64,000 bases of DNA from the NCBI RefSeq assembly GCF_019038435.1, contig NZ_JAGPOX010000003.1:62001-126000 (forward strand), given 5' to 3'. The translations under genes and the position numbers were made by a program. A model generated the notes under the pieces. The model made no database searches and was not told where the DNA came from. It worked only from the letters and a program-made list of their open reading frames with translations. Of the stretch, positions 37,570 through 46,511 are shown piece after piece (position 1 is the stretch's first letter; every line of letters begins with the position of its first letter). Origin of the DNA: Nocardia alni (GTDB lineage: Bacteria > Actinomycetota > Actinomycetes > Mycobacteriales > Mycobacteriaceae).

Positions 37570-38526
37570 TCAATTACGAACGCGGGTTAATCGTCCGATA
37601 AGAGCAATCGCCTCGACACGATTGGCCGCCCCGAACTTCTGCAGGACCGCACGGACATGGTGCTTCACTGTTGCGATTGACAGGACCAAGGAGTCCGAAA
37701 TCTCCTTATTGCTCAAGCCTTTCGTCATCAGTTCCAGAATCTCGATCTGGCGTGGCGTAAAAATATCTTCAAAATTTACATTCTGTGGCGATTGTCCGAT
37801 GGTCTGAAATGGCAGTGATCGACTGAACTCGACGTCATCGTTATTGCTCGCTAAGTCGATAAAACCCGCTGAGATATCTACGAGAGCTTCCGAAGCGGCT
37901 AGTGCTACCTGTTTCTGACGTTCCAAGACCTGTTCGAAATATATTCGTCGTCTCGCGATACCGGCAACCAGCGACATAGCTTGTTGAATCTGAATAGTGA
38001 CACAGTCCGGTGTCGAGTCATGACCAACGTAGAGAAGGTCGACTTCCGCCGCTACATGTGGCGTCAGAGCCGAGACGGTAATCAGCTGGTGACCCGCCAC
38101 GGAATAAAGTGGGTGTCCGGCGGGAAGTTGAACACACCCAGTTTGGTTGGCTACATCGAAATCGCCAGAAGTCGAGGACAGAATATTTAGGAGCGACCGA
38201 TCTACGTCTCCGTCGTCCACCCCGAGCATAGTTACTTTATGGTCGGCGACACGGGCATGCCAAATCGTACGAGCGGACAGCCACTGCCTGCAGGAGGCAG
38301 CGATTCCGGTAATTAGTTCGTCCTCAGTAGAAACAGTTTCAAATGGTTCCGAACCGACCGATAGAAACTCATACCACCTCTGAAGTCCCTGTGCCGAGAC
38401 AAGTGATTCCGAGGACGGGAACACCTGGCCGGGGCCCGTGGCTGGATCGGATGGAAAGCCGCCATCCTGGTTAGTCGGTCGCCGCCAGGTCGCTACGGCT
38501 GACCGCGAAGCAGTTGATTTAACCAT
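37570..38526 (-). CDS. LuxR-type regulator, second of tandem pair 1
   Basis: A 318-residue regulator. The C-terminal GerE/LuxR helix-turn-helix reads FTPRQIEILELMTKGLSNKEISDSLVLSIATVKHHVRAVLQKFGAANRVEAIA. The N-terminal 240 residues look like a degenerate GAF-type sensor with no receiver-domain motif. ATG lies within the end of the upstream LuxR gene (overlap of 8 bases), so translation is coupled. Base composition is clearly AT-richer than most of the window. The same two-gene plan recurs at 46493-48120. Confidence 0.9.
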   Translation of the reverse strand: MVKSTASRSAVATWRRPTNQDGGFPSDPATGPGQVFPSSESLVSAQGLQRWYEFLSVGSEPFETVSTEDELITGIAASCRQWLSARTIWHARVADHKVTMLGVDDGDVDRSLLNILSSTSGDFDVANQTGCVQLPAGHPLYSVAGHQLITVSALTPHVAAEVDLLYVGHDSTPDCVTIQIQQAMSLVAGIARRRIYFEQVLERQKQVALAASEALVDISAGFIDLASNNDDVEFSRSLPFQTIGQSPQNVNFEDIFTPRQIEILELMTKGLSNKEISDSLVLSIATVKHHVRAVLQKFGAANRVEAIALIGRLTRVRN

Positions 38527-39655
38527 CTGAGCGTTCTCGTAGTGCCGAATGGAAGCCTGCCACTGCGGCAGCGCGATTAGTCACGCGCATCTTTTTAAGT
38601 ATTTGCCGAACATGCGTCCGGACGGTATGAATACTCACACACAACTCCGTTGCTATCGCCTGATTGGTCATTCCTTTGCTCAACTCCTGCAGAACCTGAT
38701 ACTCGCGTGCACTCAGGCGGGACATTGGAAGTGATTCGACTTGATTAAACTTTCTAGGGGCTGGACCGCTCTTATTCTGTTGAACCTCCGGCGAAACGAA
38801 ACTTTGCCCGCCGCACGGCCGGAGCTCGTTCAGCATTAAAGAAACTCGATCGAAGTTTGTCTGTGTCCGCTTCTCTCGTCTGGAGGACAACGTGATGCTG
38901 TACATACCTGCAACAATCGATGCGTATCGATGGAGCCAGAGCATGTCGGTCTCGTTCGGAGGGCGAGCCTGAATCGCGCGATCGATGTGAAGAAACCCTG
39001 CAATACGTCCATCCACAAACAAAGGTGCTCCAGCATAGTCGGTGGCATTCGACAGTACGATCGGCGGCTTGTGAGTGTGGGGATCGGTAAGGGCATTCAT
39101 CACGAGAAGCGGACGTCGGCGGCGCGCCATCTCTGCCTCCGGGAGACGACCCACCAGACGAATCACGGGGTTGTCTTTGAGATATTTATCCAACCGGATA
39201 GCGGTGATTTCCGATGGATCCTTTGCCCACATGGTGACCGGGATCCAGTGCGTGCCTTGGACTACCGAGAAAAGTACCTTCTGAAACCCGCAAATCTCTC
39301 CTATAATGCGAGGCACCTGCTCCAGGTATTCTCCTCGACGAAGATCTTGAAATTCAAGAACGGCCGCTTCCATCTCGTTTATCACGCGTGTGTTCGTTGC
39401 CCAGTCCTGCTGTAACGATCGCTCCCACTCAGATTCGAGAATACCAACATCGCTGCCAAAGGCAGGCGGCATTGTCTGGTGCCGAGGACTGGCGAGTTGG
39501 TCGATGGTCTTCCTGTAAGCGCGGAGATCCCGAGACCCAATCGCGGCACCGTTCTCAGAGGCTTCCGTACGAGCAGCGCGAATCCGCTCAGTTAGAGCCT
39601 TAACGCGCTCCTTGTGATCATCGCGGTCGTAGTGCATCGAGTGAAAATCTGGCAT
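38519..39655 (-). CDS. LuxR-type regulator with GAF-like sensor, first of tandem pair 1
   Basis: A 378-residue regulator. A charged coiled-coil-like N-terminus (YDRDDHKERVKALTERIRAA) is followed by a GAF-like domain (IIGEICGFQKVLFSVVQGTHWIPVTMW, then DYAGAPLFVDGRIAGFLHIDRA) and the LuxR domain LSAREYQVLQELSKGMTNQAIATELCVSIHTVRTHVRQILKKMRVTNRAAAVAG. RRRPLLVMNAL and GRIAGFLHIDR align with [11 protein letters not shown] and [11 protein letters not shown] in the protein at 47212, so the two are paralogues. GC content is low for this window. Confidence 0.9.
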   Translation of the reverse strand: MPDFHSMHYDRDDHKERVKALTERIRAARTEASENGAAIGSRDLRAYRKTIDQLASPRHQTMPPAFGSDVGILESEWERSLQQDWATNTRVINEMEAAVLEFQDLRRGEYLEQVPRIIGEICGFQKVLFSVVQGTHWIPVTMWAKDPSEITAIRLDKYLKDNPVIRLVGRLPEAEMARRRRPLLVMNALTDPHTHKPPIVLSNATDYAGAPLFVDGRIAGFLHIDRAIQARPPNETDMLWLHRYASIVAGMYSITLSSRREKRTQTNFDRVSLMLNELRPCGGQSFVSPEVQQNKSGPAPRKFNQVESLPMSRLSAREYQVLQELSKGMTNQAIATELCVSIHTVRTHVRQILKKMRVTNRAAAVAGFHSALRERSDG

Positions 39656-39757
39656 TGGAACTCACATTGTCGCAGGGCCGTTGTACGAAAGGAATCCCAG
39701 GCGCCATGGAGGGGTATCCAGCCCGAATCCTGATGTACAACAGTCCACTGTAGCTGG

Positions 39758-40849
39758 TCAGCGACGTCGTGTCAGCAACTCAATGGTATCGTGGTCTTGG
39801 ACTTGTACGGTCGCTCGCTCGACCCATATGCGCCACATCTCGTCTCCTCGAGGTGTCCGTTTCACCTGGTTTGCTGCGAAAATTCCTGATTGCAACGAAT
39901 AGAGGCTGTTAACTCGATAGTCTTGCCAGCATTCTTCGAGGCTATATCCTTCGACCCCGTTCGAGACGAGAGCTTCGTGATATTCCTTTACGAGGCCCTC
40001 CTCGTGCTGGCGCCGTACCTCGGTTTCCAGGGACAGAGTAAGGAAATGGCTCATGTCGATTGTGCCGCTACCATATCCAAGTGTTTGCCAGTCTAATACG
40101 GTAACCAATCCATTCTGATTACCCGCGTCGAAGAGAAGGTTGTCGGCTCGGAAATCGGAATGCCATAGACAGACCGGACGTTGAAGTACATCAATCCATG
40201 CTCGAGATGCAGAGAGTGATTTCTCGGCCACCTGGAAGCACTCCTCGGATACCACGTCTCCGAAGTTGCTTCGGAACATGTTCGTTATGTCAGAGAAGTT
40301 CTCGGTAACCTGAACAAAAGCTGACCCAATGCTTTTGAGCCAGGGAACCTGCTGAAGCTTCTTGTTTCCCCAGCTGCCGGCGTGCAGCATTGCGGCCTGT
40401 CGGACGACGTTTGCTGCATCGTCTGGGGTGCATCCCGCATTCTGGTCGACCGAACGTGTTTCGCCGATGTCCTCCATGACGAGCATGAAGTCGCATTCAT
40501 TAGCGTCCAGTGCGGCGAACAAGGCCACCGGGGCACTGAGATCAAGTCCGGGTCTAATGGTTTGGTAAAACTCGATCTCGGACTTGTAAAACCCGTTGGC
40601 TCGCGCAAACTCGCGGCTTGTGGGATCCTCGGAAGGGAACTTGGCGACAACTGTCTTTGGACCGCTGGATGGCCGGTCGTAAGAGATTGAAAACCGATAG
40701 CTGTCCGCGAGCTGCCCGGTTCCGCAGGCAGAGTATTCCAGGTGGGTGATTTTATCGCCGTTGATCAGTCTCGCTTCGCGTAGCGCCTGTTCGAGCCATT
40801 CTGTGGTGACTTCGTTGACTTTGTATGCCGGTCGCAAGTTCGTGTACAT
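39758..40849 (-). CDS. Phosphotransferase family protein (APH/choline-kinase fold)
   Basis: A 363-residue kinase-like protein of the aminoglycoside phosphotransferase superfamily. The catalytic loop is LWHSDFRADNLLF (HxDxxxxN type) and the metal-binding DFG-equivalent is VLDWQTLGYGSGTIDMSHFL. The N-lobe has KTVVAKFP with the ATP-binding Lys, and VMEDIG is the hinge. Subgroup resemblance is to ecdysteroid-kinase-like and fungal-type phosphotransferases rather than antibiotic kinases. The substrate is probably an alcohol in the pathway coded nearby. It is low in GC and is in the same direction as the neighbouring LuxR pair and CrtC-like gene. Confidence 0.87.
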   Translation of the reverse strand: MYTNLRPAYKVNEVTTEWLEQALREARLINGDKITHLEYSACGTGQLADSYRFSISYDRPSSGPKTVVAKFPSEDPTSREFARANGFYKSEIEFYQTIRPGLDLSAPVALFAALDANECDFMLVMEDIGETRSVDQNAGCTPDDAANVVRQAAMLHAGSWGNKKLQQVPWLKSIGSAFVQVTENFSDITNMFRSNFGDVVSEECFQVAEKSLSASRAWIDVLQRPVCLWHSDFRADNLLFDAGNQNGLVTVLDWQTLGYGSGTIDMSHFLTLSLETEVRRQHEEGLVKEYHEALVSNGVEGYSLEECWQDYRVNSLYSLQSGIFAANQVKRTPRGDEMWRIWVERATVQVQDHDTIELLTRRR

Positions 40850-40911
40850 TGGTTTTCTTGTGTCCTTCGTTTACTGTTCGGGTGAGGCGTTCAATATGGG
40901 TACCTGACGTA

Positions 40912-41826
40912 TTACTGTTCGCGTTCGCGGAGATGGCTGAGATAATCTTTTGGCCAGGCCCAGTCGGCAAACCCGCTGCCAGCATTTCCGTCGATCTCAG
41001 CCCGGACGACGACGTCAAGGAGAGTGGTTCTCGGGCTGACCGGAAATTCGAAGTACGCGTACGGATCGCAGGTCACAGAGGTAGATCGTCCGGCTTCATC
41101 GATGACGTCGACTCGGGTGGATGTCTGGAAGTTTTGAGCGTTGTATTCGACGTCCCACTTTGCCGATTCGACGGGGGACGTAATGCCCTCTTTATGTACG
41201 TAACCCATAGTGGTTCGTTCGCCGAGACCATAAATGTCCAGGATGTGCACTGCCGTGGTGTCGGTCGTGGTTTCGAACCATTTGTAGTGCTGAATTGATT
41301 CCCAGTCGCGTATCCCCCAGGAGTGATCGTGATGACCTGAGGTATCGACAGTGATTTCTCGACCAGCAAACTGGAGAGTCCCGCGATAGGTTCCGGATTG
41401 CTCCAGGCGGTCGGTCGCGAAGAATGGTGGGCAGCCAAGCGGATGGCTCGAATACAGGTACGCGTCGTGGAACGGCGTAAACTCGAGGTCGGCCTGGAAG
41501 CTGTCGCCGGCAAATTTGACGGAGGTAACCAGCTGGTCTGGGGAATGATTAATCGTCAGGTCGAAAGCTTGCCACGCATCGAAGTCGGCATTTGGATCCA
41601 CACTTGCGCCGTCGCGGTGTTCAAATATCGCACTTCCGTCAGAGTTTCCGCCGTAGACCCAGGCTGCGTACCCCGTCTTGTGGTCGCTGGTGACCCAGGT
41701 GTAGAAGGCGAGGCCGATACGTTCCGCCGGTAACTGGAACAGGAAAAGCAGAGATTCGCGGCCCAAGGGATCGTCTCCGAGGTTATGGCGACGATAGTCG
41801 GGATGTGCGGTGAGGGTGGAAGTCAT
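40912..41826 (-). CDS. CrtC/AttH-like protein (DUF7064 type)
   Basis: A 304-residue protein of the lipocalin-like AttH/hydroxyneurosporene-synthase (CrtC) superfamily. The most telling segments are FYTWVTSDHKTGYAAWVYGG, FHDAYLYSSHPLGCPPFF, GREITVDTSGHHDHSWGIRDWES (the conserved His-rich turn) and HYKWFETTTDTTAVHILDIYG. CrtC hydrates isoprenoid double bonds, so a lipid or terpenoid substrate is possible but is inference. It precedes the phosphotransferase gene on the same strand with 62 bases between. Confidence 0.75.
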   Translation of the reverse strand: MTSTLTAHPDYRRHNLGDDPLGRESLLFLFQLPAERIGLAFYTWVTSDHKTGYAAWVYGGNSDGSAIFEHRDGASVDPNADFDAWQAFDLTINHSPDQLVTSVKFAGDSFQADLEFTPFHDAYLYSSHPLGCPPFFATDRLEQSGTYRGTLQFAGREITVDTSGHHDHSWGIRDWESIQHYKWFETTTDTTAVHILDIYGLGERTTMGYVHKEGITSPVESAKWDVEYNAQNFQTSTRVDVIDEAGRSTSVTCDPYAYFEFPVSPRTTLLDVVVRAEIDGNAGSGFADWAWPKDYLSHLREREQ

Positions 41827-42225
41827 CTAGTTGTTCCTTTCGGTCTCGGTTTCCATGAGTCGGGTTCACGTGACTCGGTATTTGCGTCACCGATCGGTTT
41901 GCGGCCCGGGTGTGCTGGGACCGAACCACTGGTTGTTTTGTGGTGAGGTGAAATGTATTGCGGACCATTTCCTTGTGGGAGTGATCTGCTCGTCAGCCCC
42001 ATTGGTGGCCAGCTCCGGGAGTTGTCGGAGTGATCGTCGGTCGGCCTATTGTGACGGGAGTGGTTGGGGCGCCCGCCTGAACTCATACTCCGCTGACGTG
42101 TCGAGGATCACATCGACCCTTAGGGTGATTCTCGTCGCCCTCCCGGTGGGGCGCTGCTTGCGGTTGGTGGGAATCAGTTGCTGCCGGTTGGGTATGCCTA
42201 TCCGCCTGCTGAGCGGGAGCCGGTA

Positions 42226-42327
42226 GCGGTGCTCGGCACGTTTGCGGGCGTAGTAGGCATGGCTGGCGGAGTCGTGAAGGGCGGCGAACGCGGAGGCGAA
42301 GAATGCTCTCTCGAGTCGGCGCGCGCC
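42226..42327 (-). pseudogene. IS110-type transposase C-terminal fragment
   Basis: In one minus-strand frame GARRLERAFFASAFAALHDS followed by ASHAYYARKRAEHR matches the C-terminal region of IS110/IS116 transposases, where an LKRxFxxSAFxxL helix is followed by SRAYYDRKRAEGK. The flanking sequence is not open to a full gene. It is a short remnant. Confidence 0.5.
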
Positions 42328-42525
42328 AGCGGATTTCGTGTCAGCGTAGGCGTGCGCCGCACTCTCCTGCGTGCAGCCTGAACCGAGCTGTGGTATGGGC
42401 GGTTTGCGCCCTGCTGCAACCGTTGGCAGTACACCAGCCTGGACCGTGCGGGGTTCTGGGCATGGGCGAGCACCATCCGCGCTGTCAGTTGGCCACAGCG
42501 ACCGGAACCCATCCAATGGGGCAGG

Positions 42526-42870
42526 TCAACACTGCCCGATGATCGGCCCGATCGTGTGCTTCTCGGCCTCGTTCCGATCGACCAGTAAACCGACCACGAT
42601 CCGCGGGTCGACACGGCGTTCTTCGGAGTAGCCGACCTTGCGCAGCCCGTCTTCGGTCTCGGCCTCGAAGTACAAGGTGGTGACGTCGTAGATCACCAAT
42701 GCGAGCCCACCGGTGCTCGCGGCGTAGGCGAAACATGCCGCTGCTATCCGGTCGCGGTAATCGCCCGTGGCGCAACGGTTCAGCGCGTTGGCGTAGGTGT
42801 TGCGGTGCGTCGGTGACATCCCGAGCTCACCGGCGACGTCGCGGCCGTAGCGACGCTGCGCGACGGGGAC
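42526..42870 (-). pseudogene. IS1634-type transposase fragment with internal deletion
   Basis: A minus-strand frame of about 114 codons reads VAQRRYGRDVAGELGMSPTH, continues with LALVIYDVTTLYFEAETEDG and VGYSEERRVDPRIVVGLLVD, then runs into EAEKHTIGPIIGQC and stops. Intact IS1634-family transposases continue after VDRxG for many more residues, and the N-GFPLEIG-type block before the AEKHT-like segment is missing here. So it is an internally deleted and truncated transposase. Confidence 0.72.
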
Positions 42871-42890
42871 CGTCGACCCGCGGCCGTCGG

Positions 42891-44300
42891 CTACACCGGC
42901 TGGTCCTGCGGGGACACCGCTCGCGGCTCCCCATCGCCGATCGACCAGCCCGCCCGCTCGGTGGCGACCGGGCGGGTGGAGCGGAAGCCGTCGATCAGGC
43001 GATGCCGGCGCAGGCCGATCTCCATCGGGAGCTCGACGCGCAGCTCCCGCCAGATCGCGTGGCGGTCCGCACCCGGCGCCCGCAGTGCCCGGACCAGTCC
43101 GCGGGTCAGCCGTGCCGGGTTGATGACAGCCTCGACCGGGCGCGCACGGTTGAAGGTGTCCGACAGGTTCGGTCGGTCGTCCCCGGCGAAGGTCCGGAGC
43201 ACCTCGCGGACCAATGGACTGGTCGGGCCGGGGCGGCTCTCCCGGTTGCCCCAGTGGTACGTGGAGATGGTGTCCGCGTCGCGAGCCGCCTCCCACGCCA
43301 GCAGGGCTGCGTCCAACTCGACCGGATCGTGCAGACTCGCGGCCGCGGCCTCGCCGAGCAGCCGGCCGAACTTCATTGCGTCGCGCATGCCGTTGCCGGT
43401 CACCGGGTCCTTGAAATGGCCCGCGTCGCCCGCCAGTGCCCACCCTGGGCCCGAGGAGCGCCGGTAGTAGGACGACAGGTCCGTGGTGCTGCGCAGACTA
43501 CTGAGGTTCGTCGCCCCGTCGATCCGTGCCTTCAACGCGGGATTGCGGTCGATCATGCGGGCCCATTCGCCCTCGACGCCCCGGCGGTACGCCGGGACCG
43601 CCTCCGCGGCGGTCATGTTCACCACCAGGGTCCGGCCCACGGGGCAGGACGGCAGGACCAGGACCTGGTCCCCCTCCGCCCGAAAGATCTGCAGCGCATC
43701 CGGCGCGTCGGGGCCCAGCGGGTCGTCGAGGTAGCGGAACACGAACCCGCGGCCGTTGCGGGACGCACGGTACGGCGTCCATGCGCCGACCGCCGCGGCC
43801 ATCCGGGACCGCCTGCCGTCGGCGCCGACGATCAGGGACGCGCGGACCTCGTACTGCCCGTCTCGGTCACGGCAGCGCACGCCCACGACGCGGCCGTCCT
43901 CACGCAGGACGTCCTCGACGTGGGTCCGCTCCCGCACCTCGGCACCGGCCGCGCGGGCGGCCTCCACCAGAACCGCATCCTGCTGGTCACGCGGCACACA
44001 GATCGCGTAGTCGATGCCGCTGAACCGGCGGAACCGCTCGCGGACCTCCAGGTCCCCGTCCTGCAAGGTGAGATAGTGGCTGCGCGCGGGATTCAGCTTC
44101 AGGATGCCCGGCAACGCCCCCATGAAGGCCAGCTCCTGGACGCCGTTCGGGACCAGAACGTGGGTCGACATCGTGTCCGACGGGAACCGGGCCTTGTCCA
44201 CCACGACGACGCGGTGCCCGGCCCTGGCAAGGGGGACGGCCGCCGCGGAGCCGGCGCAGCGCGCGCCGACGATGACGACGTCCACAGTCTCGGTACGCAT
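42891..44300 (-). CDS. FAD-dependent oxidoreductase
   Basis: A 469-residue flavoprotein of the geranylgeranyl-reductase/aromatic-hydroxylase-like group. The FAD motif is VDVVIVGARCAGSAAAVPLARAG, the mid motif SLIVGADGRRSRMAAAVG, and the GD motif WALAGDAGHFKDPVTGNGMRDAMKFGRLLGEA. The first Gly motif reads GARCAG, as in many members that act on lipidic or polyketide substrates. ATG at 44300 was chosen (GTG three bases upstream is possible); GAGGGGG is upstream. The SnoaL-like gene ends 10 bases before it, so both are in one operon. Its stop abuts a transposase remnant. Confidence 0.88.
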   Translation of the reverse strand: MRTETVDVVIVGARCAGSAAAVPLARAGHRVVVVDKARFPSDTMSTHVLVPNGVQELAFMGALPGILKLNPARSHYLTLQDGDLEVRERFRRFSGIDYAICVPRDQQDAVLVEAARAAGAEVRERTHVEDVLREDGRVVGVRCRDRDGQYEVRASLIVGADGRRSRMAAAVGAWTPYRASRNGRGFVFRYLDDPLGPDAPDALQIFRAEGDQVLVLPSCPVGRTLVVNMTAAEAVPAYRRGVEGEWARMIDRNPALKARIDGATNLSSLRSTTDLSSYYRRSSGPGWALAGDAGHFKDPVTGNGMRDAMKFGRLLGEAAAASLHDPVELDAALLAWEAARDADTISTYHWGNRESRPGPTSPLVREVLRTFAGDDRPNLSDTFNRARPVEAVINPARLTRGLVRALRAPGADRHAIWRELRVELPMEIGLRRHRLIDGFRSTRPVATERAGWSIGDGEPRAVSPQDQPV

Positions 44301-44310
44301 CACGGCCCCC

Positions 44311-44748
44311 TCAGCCGAGCCCGATCGCCCGCAGCAGGGCGATGGAGTCGTAGAAGGCCTGGACCGACACCGCGCGTCCCTCGGAGTCGACCTCCCACAC
44401 GTCGGCCCCATCGAGGACGAAGGAGCCGCCCGTGCCCGGCACACCGGGTGGGAACTCCCCGAGGTGCGTCCCGGTCATCCGCCACGCGGAGGCGACGCGT
44501 CCGGCCTTCGCGTCGACCAAGGGTGCACCCACGGCCTCGAACCGTAGATCCGGGAATCCCTGCCACGCACCCGCGAAGAAGGCGGCAGCCCCGTCGGCGT
44601 CGGTGAGGGGCTCGGGGAGAAGGGGGTCGACCCAGGAGACCTTCGGGTGCACGACCCGCAGGGCGGTCGCGATGTCCCGCTGATTCCACGCGTCGAGATA
44701 GCGCTGTGGATAGGCCGTGAGCGTATCGCTCGAAACGGTCGTCGTCAT
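44311..44748 (-). CDS. SnoaL-like/NTF2-fold protein
   Basis: A 145-residue cone-fold protein: MTTTVSSDTLTAYPQRYLDA WNQRD-type start, then VHPKVSWVDPLLPEP, AAAFFAGAWQGFPDLRFEAVG and the C-terminal VLDGADVWEVDSEGRAVSVQAFYDS. SnoaL-like proteins include polyketide cyclases, isomerases, limonene-epoxide hydrolases and binding proteins. ATG at 44748 has TAAGGA upstream. It is the first gene of a unit with the FAD oxidoreductase and is divergent from the acyl-CoA ligase gene. Confidence 0.87.
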   Translation of the reverse strand: MTTTVSSDTLTAYPQRYLDAWNQRDIATALRVVHPKVSWVDPLLPEPLTDADGAAAFFAGAWQGFPDLRFEAVGAPLVDAKAGRVASAWRMTGTHLGEFPPGVPGTGGSFVLDGADVWEVDSEGRAVSVQAFYDSIALLRAIGLG

Positions 44749-44924
44749 GGTGGTCCTTACTCGTCGGTGAGAGGTGGCAGCTGCCCGCCGGGGGCGGGAG
44801 GGCGCTCCGGAGACCATTCTCACAGGCCACCGGAGGCGCGCGCCTCGTCCCAATGGAGGGGGTTTCTCGCTGATCGGGAGGAAGTTCCTTGGCCGCGCCG
44901 CGGCTGGCCTGGTGGGCTGACGCT

Positions 44925-46511
44925 ATGACCAACACCACCTCCCCCCTCGGCGACGCCGCCGGTGCGGGCGTGCTGCCGACACCAGCCGATGTCGGCCTCG
45001 CGGGCCTGCTGGAACGCCGGGCCCGGATCTCCGGCGAGCGGCCCGCCGTCACCTTCCGTGGCCGGACGGCCACCTTCGCCGACGTCCATGACCGAGTGCG
45101 AAGGCTGGCCCGGGTCCTCGCCGACGGCGGGGTGGGCAAGGGCGACCGGGTCGCCTACCTCGGCCTCAACCATCCCGCGATCCTCGACGCGCTGTTCGCA
45201 ACGGCCGACCTCGGCGCGGTCCTCGTGCCGCTCAACTTTCGGTTCGCGGGCCCCGAGCTGACGTACGCGATCGACCACTCCCGGGTTCACACCGTGCTCG
45301 CCGACACCGCGCACACCGCTGTGATCGACGAGCTGCGCGCCGCGATCCCCGTGCGCCGCTTCCTTCGGATCGGGGCAGGTGACCCCGTCGCCGACTGGGA
45401 GGAGGCCGACGAGCTCGTCGCGGCCACTCCCCCGTTGGAGGAGCGCGTCCCTGTCGAACAGACCGACCCGGCCCTGATCATGTACACATCGGGGACGACC
45501 GGCCGTTCTAAGGGTGTCGTACTCACCCACGGCAACCTGTGGTGGCACAACATCGGCGTCATCCTGGCCCTGGACATCGCTTCCGACGACGTCTCCCTCG
45601 TCTGTGCTCCGATGTTCCATATCGGCGCGCTCAACGTGACCACCCTCGCGACCTGGATCAAGGGCGGACGACTCGTTATCCACGAGTCCTTCGACCCGGC
45701 CGCGGTGCTGGGCGATCTGGAGGCTGAGGGCGTGACGACGATGTTCGGCGTCCCGATGATGTGCGAGACCGTGTCCGCCCTGCCCGGGTTCGCCGACGCC
45801 GACCTGTCGACCCTGCGGCTGATCATCACCGGCGGCGCGCCCGTGCCCATCGGGCTGCTCCGCCGTTTCCAGGCCCGCGGGGTCGACCTGGCCCAGGGCT
45901 ACGGGCTGACCGAGGCCGCACCGGTCGCGGCGTTCCTTACGGCCGAGCACGCCGAGCGGAAGCTGGGCTCGGCTGGACGTGCCGTGCTGCTGTGCGACCT
46001 GCGGATCGTCGACGCGGCAGGCACCCCGGTGGCCCCCGGGACCACAGGCGAGATCGAGGTCCGCGGGCCCACGGTCACGCCCGGGTACTTGGACGCCCCC
46101 GAGACCACCGCCCTGGCCTTCGACGGGGAGTGGCTGCGCACGGGCGACGGCGGCCACCTCGACGAGGAGGGCTTCCTGTTCGTCGCTGACCGGATCAAGG
46201 ACATGATCATTACCGGTGGGGAGAACGTCTACCCCGCCGAGGTCGAGGAGGCCCTGTTCGACCATCCCGCCGTCGCCGAGGTCGCCGTGATCGGCACGCC
46301 CGACGAGAGGTGGGGCGAAGGGGTCTGCGCCGTCGTCGTGCCCCGGCCCGGCGCCTCGGTCGGCCTGGAGGAGCTCCGGTCGCACGCCGCTGAGCGGATC
46401 GGGCGCTACAAGCTACCGCGCCGGCTGGAGCTGCTGGACCGCCTGCCCCGCAACGCGGCGGGCAAGGTCCTCAAGACCGAGCTGCGCCGCCGCTACAACA
46501 CGTTGTCGTAG
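44925..46511 (+). CDS. Acyl-CoA ligase (FadD-like)
   Basis: A 528-residue adenylate-forming enzyme that activates a carboxylic acid as an acyl-CoA. Motifs: ATP-binding LIMYTSGTTGRSKGVVLTHGN, A5-type QGYGLTEAAPVAAF, the hinge region GEWLRTGDGGHLDEEGFLFVADRIKDMIITGGENVYPAEVE and the catalytic Lys near AAGKVLKTELR. ATG at 44925 (MTNTTSPLG) is chosen over an upstream in-frame GTG/TTG start. It is divergent from the SnoaL/FAD unit with 176 bases between and convergent with a LuxR pair, whose last gene overlaps it by 19 bases. Confidence 0.94.
   Translation: MTNTTSPLGDAAGAGVLPTPADVGLAGLLERRARISGERPAVTFRGRTATFADVHDRVRRLARVLADGGVGKGDRVAYLGLNHPAILDALFATADLGAVLVPLNFRFAGPELTYAIDHSRVHTVLADTAHTAVIDELRAAIPVRRFLRIGAGDPVADWEEADELVAATPPLEERVPVEQTDPALIMYTSGTTGRSKGVVLTHGNLWWHNIGVILALDIASDDVSLVCAPMFHIGALNVTTLATWIKGGRLVIHESFDPAAVLGDLEAEGVTTMFGVPMMCETVSALPGFADADLSTLRLIITGGAPVPIGLLRRFQARGVDLAQGYGLTEAAPVAAFLTAEHAERKLGSAGRAVLLCDLRIVDAAGTPVAPGTTGEIEVRGPTVTPGYLDAPETTALAFDGEWLRTGDGGHLDEEGFLFVADRIKDMIITGGENVYPAEVEEALFDHPAVAEVAVIGTPDERWGEGVCAVVVPRPGASVGLEELRSHAAERIGRYKLPRRLELLDRLPRNAAGKVLKTELRRRYNTLS

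Larger units (their letters stand above)
41827..42890. other. Transposase-remnant region
   Basis: This 1064-base stretch separates the AT-rich genes from the GC-rich ones. It contains fragments of two different transposases (about 42226-42327 and 42526-42870), both on the minus strand. The 400 bases next to the CrtC-like gene show no recognisable feature beyond being its promoter side. Confidence 0.65.
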
